DNA from: Mytilus trossulus
Lineage: Eukaryota; Mollusca; Bivalvia; Mytilida; Mytilidae
Reading direction: 5' to 3'
DNA: 64,000 bases
Assembly (NCBI RefSeq): GCF_036588685.1
Contig: NC_086375.1
Location: forward strand, 47,748,955 to 47,812,954
Under the pieces are notes generated by a model. It saw only the letters and a program-made list of their open reading frames with translations, searched no databases and had not been told where the DNA came from. Below are positions 56,100-64,000 of the stretch, one piece after another. How positions within the stretch are numbered: position 1 is the first letter of the stretch; each line of letters starts with the position of its first letter. The position numbers were made by a program, and so were the translations under genes.

Positions 56100-58523
56100 A
56101 TGACCACTCTGAATGTAAACAATTTGTTAATTTTTTTAGATGACATTAGTGTGTATTCTGCAAATATTGAAGAACATTTGAAGCGTTTAGAAGTTGTTTT
56201 CAAGAGATTACGAGAACATGGTTTAAAACTGAAGCCTTCCAAATGTCATTTTTTTAAACGAGAAGTTCGCTATTTGGGCCACGTCGTTTCAGATGAAGGA
56301 ATTCATACAGATCCAGATAACATCAGTGCAGTTCAAGATTTTGAAATACCTACAACCGTTAAGAAGTTAAAGTCTTTTTTGGGTTTAGCAGGATATTACC
56401 GTCGATTTACACAGGGATTTAGTAAAATAGCAGGACCTTTACACAAATTAGCTCAAAAGTTTACACCTCATCCACGAAAATTATTTGGTAAGGAATGGAC
56501 TACTGATTGTCAGACTGCTTTTGATACTCTGAAAGAACACTTAGTTACTGCTCCAATATTAAGTTATGCGAAGTTCGATGAACCGTTTATTTTGGAAACT
56601 GACGCAAGTATGCAAGGATTAGGTGCTGTTTTGTCACAATTTGTCGATGGAAAATTGCGTGTTGTTGCGTATGCTAGTCGTGCTTTAAGGCCAAATGAGC
56701 GCAATATGGATAACTATAGTTCCAGAAAATTAGAACTCCTAGCTTTAACTTGGGCAATTACAGAAAAGTTTAGAGATTATTTACTTGGATCCAAATTTAC
56801 AGTTTTTACTGACAATAATCCATTGTGTTATTTACAAACATCGAAACTAAGTGCACATGAACAAAGATGGTTGTCGAAATTAGCCGTTTTCAATTTTGAG
56901 GTAAAATATAGACAAGCTAAACATAATACCAATGCCGACGCACTATCCCGTATGCATGATAAAATTGAACTTTCGAAATCTGAGGATGTTAAAAATTTAC
57001 TTCAAACTTTTGCTGCAGGAACTGTTGTACCAAATGACTTAGCAGCAAATATACAGACTGTGCCACAGAAATCAGTTTATACAGAGGAATCATTCGTGAC
57101 ACTACCTACTTTAGATAGACAGGAGATTAAAGATTTACAGAAACGAGATACAGTGATTGGTAAATTTATTGAAATATGGAACACTAAACGTAAACCATTG
57201 AGATCGGAGCAACGGAAATTTGAAAGGCCGTTAGTAACATTATTACGTCAGTGGGACCGTATTGAAGTAGAAGATGGTTTAGTTTACAGGGTAATCATTG
57301 ATCCAAATGAGGGACACTTGAAGCAATTAATTTTACCAGCCGTTTTACGGGACAAAGTATTGAAGAACTGTCATGATAAATTAGGTCATCAAGGAATTGA
57401 GCGCACATTCTGCAATATTAGAATCAGGTGTTATTGGCCGGGAATGTTTAGACAGATCAAGGATTATTGTAAATCATGTGAACGATGCATTGTTTCAAAG
57501 ATGCCACAGCCTGCCATAAGACCAGCAATGGGCCATTTGATAGCTAACAGACCGTTACAAATACTTGCAATTGACTTTACTGTTCTTGAACCAGCACACG
57601 GAAAAGAAAATGTATTAGTTATGACCGATATTTTTACAAAGTTTACTCGTGCAGTACCTACGAAAGATCAGAAAGCAGACACTGTTGCGAATGTATTGTT
57701 GACTGAATGGTTTAGTGTTTATGGAGTACCAGAACGTCTACACTCCGATCAAGGTCGGAACTTTGAATCTGATGTTATCTGTCAGCTTTGAAAACTGTAC
57801 CAAATTAGTAGATCTCGAACTACACCTTATCATCCCGAAGGAAACGCACAATGTGAACGCTTTAATAGAACACTACACAATCTTCTGAAATCACTTTCTC
57901 CAGATAGGAAGAAACATTGGCCAAAGTATTTACCGGAATTAGTCTTTTCGTACAATGTGTCACAGAACTCAACAACAGGTTATAGTCCTTATTATTTATT
58001 GTTTGGTCGTAGTCCTAAATTGCCAATTGACTTTTTACTTGGAACAAATCAGACTGATGAAACTGATCAATCATTAGATGAATGGATTATTGCGCATCAG
58101 AATCGTTTACGATATGCTTACGAAAAAGCTGGGGAGCAGACAAAAGATCGTGCTGAATACCGCAAGACTAAACATGATGAGAAACGTTTCAATCCTGAAA
58201 TTTGTGTCGATGACAAAGTTTATATTAGAAACCGTGGTGTACATGGAAGAAATAAGATACAAGACACTTGGAGCTCGACTGTTTATCGTGTAGTGCGTTT
58301 GTCAGAAAACACCGTCACTGTAGAACCAAATGATGGCGCTGGTGTTTCTAGGACTTTGAATCGTCGTGATGTCATGAAATGTAATATGCAACAAACTGTG
58401 GATGATAACAGCAGTGAATCAGACAGTTCAGATGATATGTTTATACCGAGACGAACAACTAGAACAACTGCCGGGAAACATACAAATCCAAATAGACTTC
58501 CAAATTCTGTGTTTTCTAAGTAA
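56100..58523 (+). mobile_element. Gypsy/Metaviridae-type LTR retrotransposon, 5'-truncated pol
   Basis: One frame, interrupted by a TGA at 57789-57791 (Gln-Leu-stop-Lys). Order: end of the reverse transcriptase with the FLDD catalytic motif (56133-56144) and the connection, RNase H (ETDASMQGLGAVLSQ, FTDNNPL), integrase zinc finger (HDKLGHQGIERTF, CKSCERC), catalytic core with Asp in IDFTVL and HSDQG before the stop and Glu in CERFNRTLH after it, then a C-terminal tail ending FSK. Gag, protease and the N-terminal half of RT are missing. The Pro/Arg/Asp-rich tail has no clear chromodomain. The element cannot encode a complete pol and is probably dead. Confidence 0.92.
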
Positions 58524-58640
58524 ATGCATTGAGGACATTTGTTGTACATAGTTATGCCTTATTTTTGTGTGTCTCATTTTTGTCTCTAATTTTTGTGTCC
58601 TATTTTTGTGACCTATTTTTTGTGTTATTTATTATAATAG

Positions 58641-58710
58641 TAAAGGGAGTATGTGGATATAGATATTTGCATTATCGAGACGATTAATACTTAGCTGGGG
58701 AGTATGTGGA
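58641..58710 (+). repeat. Possible polypurine tract and LTR start, duplicated
   Basis: After pol, GGGAGTATGTGGA occurs at 58645-58657 (preceded by 'agtaaa') and again at 58698-58710. Either may mark polypurine tract plus LTR start. No second LTR copy is in reach, so the LTR extent is unproven. Confidence 0.4.
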
Positions 58711-59003
58711 CAAGTTCATTTATATACATATTATCTATTTGATATTATTCCCTATTTTGTACTTAGTTTATATCTATTATATCTATTTTACCCTATATTG
58801 TAATGATCTTACTATATTGAACATATTTTGTATTATTCTTTATTCTTTAGTATTTTTTATTCATTGAACCATATAATACAAAATATGTTCAATATAGTAA
58901 GATCATTACAATATAGGGTAAAATAGATATAATAGATATAAACTAAGTACAAAATAGGGAATAATATCAAATAGATAATATGTATATAAATGAACTTGTC
59001 CAC
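58706..59003. repeat. Perfect 130-bp inverted repeat with 38-bp loop
   Basis: Left arm 58706-58835 ('gtggacaagttcatttatat' ... 'acatattttgtatta') is repeated as its exact reverse complement at 58874-59003. The arms show no mismatch that I could find. The arm begins at the putative LTR start of the Gypsy element, so it may be an LTR segment joined to its own inverted copy. Confidence 0.9.
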
Positions 59004-59479
59004 ACTTACTATAAATAATTCAAAGTTTGGTGATTATTTTAAACTCACCTATCCCATCGAACTTGAAATAAAGGATAAACTAGATCTTTCATGATTTCTT
59101 TGGTAGAGGGTTGGTTCTCCCAATGAATCTATTTAACTGAGTGGTAAAATTAACGTAATGACGGTATTGGTGCCACTTAGCGTTACACGACACGTTCCTA
59201 ATAAAACAACGATTTTGACGTTGTTCCACGGAAAGTTTCAATCGTTGACCTTATATTCTACTCATGTGAAATGCCACTTAAAGTACAGAGATTTTCGAAG
59301 TTGCTTTTTAAATGTTTTTACTTTTTCAAGCCGGTGCAAATACAAAATTCCATTGAATTTGAACAAAATTTTAATTACAGGAACAATTTTTAATTTTTGC
59401 GAAGAATTATAGATCCAACAATAAAACAAAACAACAATTAATTTTGATGTCTTGTTAAATGATTGAAATAAACATGTAT

Positions 59480-59590
59480 ATAAAAAAAAAAGGATGTGGT
59501 ATGATTGCCAATTAGACAACTCTGTACAAGAGACAAAAATGACACAGAAATTAACAACTATAGGTCACTGTACGACCTTCAAAACAAAGG
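59480..59590 (+). repeat. Dispersed repeat R1, split by the next element
   Basis: 'aggatgtggtatgattgcca', 'ttagacaactctgtacaaga', ... 'acgaccttcaaaac'. R1-like tail ('aagccccgaaatgaaaacgt', 'aattaagacgagaaaactaac') resumes at about 60635-60690, so the TTGCGCC element inserted into an R1 copy. Confidence 0.6.
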
Positions 59591-59593
59591 GCG

Positions 59594-60585
59594 ATATCTT
59601 TTTGCGCCAAAAAGTAACTCATTTGCGCCACAACTTAATTGCGCCAATACCTCTTTTGCGCCACCTAATTTTCAAAACTATAGGTATCATTTGCGCCAAT
59701 AAAATAATAATCTAATTGCGCCAATTTATATATTTTTATTTATATATAACAGCTAAATGATTGACTAGGTACCAACAGCAAAAAATTCCTCTGGCATTGT
59801 ACACCGAAATTTAAAATTAGCCTCGCATCCTAATAAAATTATACCGCTTTCTGGATCGTTACACAATACAAAGTCATCATCTTTGTTTGTAACAACACCA
59901 ATATCATCCAATATTCTGTAAATTTCTTCTCGATTTTTAGATTAAGCCAGACGCAGTTTTCTTTTTCTTTTCTCTCTATACATAGGCTGACACACATAAT
60001 TTAAATCTTTGTTTTATACATTTTCTTCATCAATTTTGAAGATCTCTAAATTTATTATTTTTGAAGGTCGCTCTGACAACACATTGGTTGCTTTTCTTTT
60101 ACACGCAGTTCTCAAAATTTAACGTTCTAATTTCTGGACACTGATAATGAAAAAAATATATTTCTCTTTACAAATAAAAATATGGTATTTTATACTGCCA
60201 AAATCTGCTATGAAATTTTAATAAAGCGAAAATGTATTTTATAATCGTGATAGATGACTTGTATTTGCATTAGAATTTTAAGAAAAAAATGTTTCATAGT
60301 CTCTCAAAACTCTTTATAGAGTGGCTCTTGTTGTTTACTTATGTTTTAAAAAGCTGTATATTTTATATGTAACAAGACTTAGTGGCGAGACTTTAATAAA
60401 GTATTTGTCTTGCCTTGTCTTGATATAGGTAAAACATGTACAGTTATGATATAGGTAAAAAATATTAACAGGTAAATGTGGCGCAATTTCATTTCATTTA
60501 TTGGCGCAATTAATACCATCAAAATAAAAGAGAGTGGCGCAATTAATACCTTTCCGAAACTGCAATTGGCGCAAATTGATTCTGC
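59594..60585. mobile_element. MULE-like DNA transposon remnant with TTGCGCC ends
   Basis: The left end (59594-59727) has five copies of TTGCGCC/TTTGCGCC spaced about 20-45 bases. The right end (60478-60577) has the inverse GGCGCAA four times. The minus strand between them encodes a decayed transposase remnant (see next entry). Repeated subterminal motifs and long inverted ends fit a Mutator-like element; at under 1 kb it is an internally deleted derivative. Confidence 0.65.
59767..60120 (-). pseudogene. Transposase remnant, MULE/FLYWCH type
   Basis: One minus-strand frame with two internal stops reads ACKRKATNVLSERPSK..., MYREKRKRKLRLA, stop, SKNREEIYRILDDIG, then CNDPESGIILLGC, FKFRCTMPEEFF and stop near 59767. 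The order (basic Arg/Lys helix, acidic ILDDIG segment, then ...F-x-C-x(n)-E-E-x-F...) recalls the N-terminal region of MULE transposases with FLYWCH zinc fingers. The catalytic DDE part is missing, as expected for a deletion derivative. Recognition is from memory of the family pattern. Confidence 0.5.
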
Positions 60586-60924
60586 CCAAACATTGGTGTT
60601 GTTGACAAAGCCCATATCCCATGGTCTGCCATAAAAAAGCCCCGAAATGAAAACGTAAAACAATTAAGACGAGAAAACTAACTGCCTAATTTTTTTTTGC
60701 TGAGGAGGATAATGAAGAAGATCTCACTTTTGTTTGCATTTCCTTTTTTTAATGTATCTTGCTTTTATAAAGTGGGAGTGTGGTTATTAGTAAGTTTGTT
60801 CTTTGTTATAGCTCCGGGGCCTTGTCTTTATGGAGTATCCAAGTTAAATATTTCGACATCTTATATCCTTGTAACAATGCAGATCTACATTTTAATGCAT
60901 AATAAACTTTATTCTATATAGATC

Positions 60925-61025
60925 ATAGATATAGGAAGATGTGGTGTGAGTGCCAATGAGACAACTCTCCATCCAAATAACAATTTATAAAAAAGTAAAC
61001 CATTATAGGTCAATGTACGCAGACC
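60925..61025 (+). repeat. Dispersed repeat R1, truncated
   Basis: 'gatataggaagatgtggtgt', 'gagtgccaatgagacaactc', then breaks off after 'ttataggtcaatgtacg'. From 61025 to 61620 nothing recognisable. Confidence 0.75.
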
Positions 61026-61621
61026 ATTTCATGAAATTATGTTATGCCAAATATGCAAGAAAAGTCCCTTTATAACCACCCCATTCCCAAAAAATCAAAC
61101 TCAACAATCAAATACTGCCATTGTAGAATTTTGACAGATATTAAAGTCTTACAATCATTAAAAATACGCAAAAGTTAATTTTTTAAACTACTTTAAGGTT
61201 GATATAAAAAAGAATTATACCGGACCTCCCTACAACTAAATGTAAAGTAAAAATAAAAAGATCAAGTATTAAAAAAATCTAAAATTGTAAAGCGTTTCTC
61301 CTCGAAGTTCAGTACGATTTTCATAATAAAAAAAAATCTTGTTTTTTTCAACCGGTAAACATTATTTTAAAACAAAGTGTGCATGAATTGATACGCGTGG
61401 ATTTGAATGTAGCGTAAATCCCACAATTTCCGTCCTTTTTACAAAACACCATACGCATTTATCTTATATTTCCCTTGTCTAGAGGTCACCTGGCATACAC
61501 CCATATCTCCTTTATTAACTGAAAACCAAGACATTAGTGTTTAACGAATATACTGGACGTCAATATTGCAAAACGTCTATATAATATGATTTTGACGTTA
61601 ACATACGACATTATACAATTA

Positions 61622-61753
61622 TTGACTTTTGATGAGGTTGATACAATGATTTATCAACCCCAGAGATGTGATATTCACCAAGGCCAACGGCCGAGCTGAA
61701 TATCACATCTCTGGGGTTGATAAATCATTGTATCAACTGATATCAAAAGTCAA
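61622..61753. repeat. 132-bp near-perfect palindrome (MITE-like)
   Basis: Left arm 61622-61677 'ttgacttttgat...atttatcaaccccagagatg...atattca' pairs with right arm 61697-61753. The arms differ by a few bases (gag versus atca near the outer end). The spacer is about 19 bp. No coding content. Confidence 0.85.
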
Positions 61754-63059
61754 CAATTGCTTTATTATATGACTCTTTAGTTCTCAGTGTCATTTTAATA
61801 TTTTTAGATTGTGAAATATATCCTTGATTATCCTTGGTTAGATGGTATTTTGCCTAGACTGTTTTTATTTTATGCTTGGGATTTGATTTTTAAGGCATAT
61901 TTAAGTTTTTAGAATTCTTTTCTATCAAAATCTTCTTAATTTACTCATTATTTAACGATAAAAAGCGTTTTTCAGTAGCTACTTCTGCTGCTCCAGCCAT
62001 ACTTTGTTGCCGGAAACGTGTAACTGTCGTTTGTGAGATCGAAACGATTTTATGTCGATAGCGCTGATTGGTTGATATTTATTCGGTCGTTCAATTAAAA
62101 ACCATTTTATTTATACATCCCTTAAATAGCTAACAAGAATTCCCCGTTTCTATATTTAGGTACACGGACGCTGTTCCAAATCTTATATTAACCTCTCGTG
62201 ATTTTTGCCGCGGTGAATATAATGTTTTATCAAAGAGGATTTCCTATGCTTTTAGCCAATGAGAAAACAGAAAATTTATAGTCATATAATAATACCAAAA
62301 GTGACACCAACATCGAGCGTAACGTCTATACAGTTTAACGTTATTATAACGTCAAATTACGGTTACGGGGACATTTCATTGGACATCTTAGATCGTTTCG
62401 AATTTTCTACCTGCAATTCAAACAAAAGTACATCTATTATATCATTTAAAAGGAAATTAAATGTATTTTCCATTCATACCAGTTAACAGGTGATAAAAAT
62501 TTGAGATAAAGTAGAATTTCGTTTGATAAAAAGCCGCTGAATTATTCTTTGTGCTATTTTGTCCATCGGGACATTTTATTGGACACAGGAAAAATGACGA
62601 TGTTTTTAAAATAAGACCGCAGTTACATAATGATGACTTCAGATAGCTTCTTCTGAACATGTATAATTTTTCTGATAATATTAAAATCCATTTTCGTATG
62701 TTATATATTATGAAATTGAAGAAAGAAAGTTTTTTTACGGGTTGAGCAGTTAAATGTATACAATATAGTTGTAACATTTTAAACCATTCTACTTACTAAT
62801 GAATCCGCACTGGGATTTCAAAGACGCACATAAAACAAAATTGTTACAGCGGGACACCCTTAAAATGACGTTATAGGCATCGAAATGAGCATTTTTTTTC
62901 ATCAAAATATAGACAGAGCACAAATTCATCTATGTTATTGATTTCTATGGTATATTTCCTTTCGAATGATATGCATAACTTATTTATTGTATAGGATAAG
63001 CGCTTGTCTAACCCATATTTCGAAAGTGACACCAATATCGTGCGCAACGTCGTACCATT

Positions 63060-63225
63060 CCAAACACAGCTGAGAAAATCCACGGGTTCGTGTTGATCAT
63101 TCTTTAGTCTTCTTTGCTTTCTTGTGTGCTATGTTTGTTGTCTTTTTGGTCTTGTTGGGCAGGGCGTTTTATGTTTATTTTTTACTTTTGAGAATGAATG
63201 TCCATTTGGTATCTTCCGCCTTTCT
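63060..63225 (-). repeat. Dispersed repeat R5, inverted copy
   Basis: 'cgggttcgtgttgatcattc', 'ttgtgtgctatgtttgttgt', 'gtccatttggtatcttccgc': reverse of the R5 core. From 61753 to 63060 I see no supported feature. Confidence 0.55.
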
Positions 63226-63579
63226 TGTACAGTACTAACATGTATGCCACATGTGTATTTCGACAATAAACGCCTCTTCGGTGATGTTCGAGTAGAACGT
63301 GGATTTAACCAATAATACTTTATTCCGAAAGCAATACAGCTTATAGGATACATATACATAATTTATACCAATATAAGAATTTTATAGAGATATATAATAT
63401 ATATAAATATAAGGTGTGCATGAAAGAACATATAATACACAATACATAATACAAAATACGAAATACGAGCGGAGAATAATATAATACTTAAGTAAAGTAA
63501 GAACAAAAATATTATTTACTGCAATTAAATTCTAAGTTTTTCTGCAGATTTTAGAAATATACCTAAGTTATTCAATTCT

Positions 63580-63890
63580 TTAATATTTCTGACAGATAAC
63601 AACTGGATAAGTTTGTATGTAGAAGGATTTCTCCAATAATACTTTTTTATTTACTTTCTCGAATTTGAATTTTGAATTTCTTGAATATTTTTTACATTCA
63701 AGTATAAAATGGTATTCATCTTCAATAGAGCTAGTATTACAATTTGTACATACATGTAGTCTATTATTTTTATCAACATTATAATATCTGCCTGTTTCTA
63801 TACTTAATATATGAGCTGATGTACGATATTTACAAATGTATGGTTTGTATATATAATTTACAGGTCTATCTAAATAAAATTGCAATGTGT
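63580..63890 (-). mobile_element. LINE fragment: C-terminal tail of a reverse-transcriptase ORF
   Basis: The minus-strand frame reads YICKYRTSAHILSIETGRYYN, then LHVCTNCNTSSIEDEYHFIL and EC. The Cys-x2-Cys...His...Cys arrangement after a 'R-x-S-x-H-x-L-x-I-E-x-G-R' segment is the familiar zinc-knuckle tail of LINE ORF2 proteins. It ends at 63580. Upstream RT and endonuclease would lie beyond the tail and are not seen in frame, so this is a 5'-truncated insertion. Confidence 0.7.
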
Positions 63891-64000
63891 GTGTGTGTAC
63901 TATACAGGTATCAATACAAATGACATTTATTTGAAATCTCAAAAAACATATTTACTTCACTAATGAATGCACCAAACAACATGTCTTTATCGAAATCTTC

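Overview
This is a eukaryotic, AT-rich genomic window. Genes are split by GT-AG introns, and the spaces between them are full of dispersed repeats and decayed transposons. Several repeat families, an element resembling the bivalve pearl elements, and the gene content (TRIM-like RING/B-box proteins, PARP14-like macro proteins) point to a bivalve mollusc, most likely a mussel (Mytilidae). That assignment rests on recognition, not on a search.

Layout. 0.6-1.8 kb: 3' end of a gene for a single-pass membrane protein with a mucin-like threonine stalk (+). 3.2-9.8 kb: copy A, a pseudogene on the minus strand. 10.25-27.75 kb and 31.16-48.6 kb: two tandem, collinear ~17.5 kb duplication units, each carrying one plus-strand gene (copy B at 17.25-27.46 kb, copy C at 35.64-48.35 kb). 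28.3-30.4 kb, between the units: a ~610 bp tandem duplication and a decayed Penelope-like retroelement. 49-63 kb: gene-poor repeats, with a 5'-truncated Gypsy-type LTR element (56.1-58.5 kb) next to a perfect 130 bp inverted repeat, a MULE-like element holding a transposase remnant (59.6-60.6 kb), a palindrome (61.6 kb) and a LINE reverse-transcriptase tail (63.6-63.9 kb).

Main result. Copies A, B and C share one seven-exon architecture. Exon 1 encodes RING, two B-boxes, a coiled coil and a filamin-like domain, as in TRIM proteins. Three 39-57 nt acidic micro-exons follow, then an RRM split by an intron, PARP14/DTX3L-like KH-type domains, and a terminal macro domain also split by an intron. 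Every intron junction is phase 1, so the TRIM half and the PARP14-like half join in one frame. Copy C is fully open (predicted 1157 aa). Copy B differs by one frameshift in exon 1. Copy A carries three nonsense codons, an 11-nt deletion and three 1-nt deletions, yet keeps all the splice sites found. There is no PARP catalytic domain. A RING ubiquitin ligase fused to RNA-binding-like and ADP-ribose-reader-like modules recalls in one chain the separate DTX3L/PARP9 partnership. A role in immunity or ADP-ribose-directed ubiquitination is inference.

Because B and C are paralogues, each serves as the empty site for insertions in the other. This reveals several short DNA-transposon or SINE insertions with target-site duplications.
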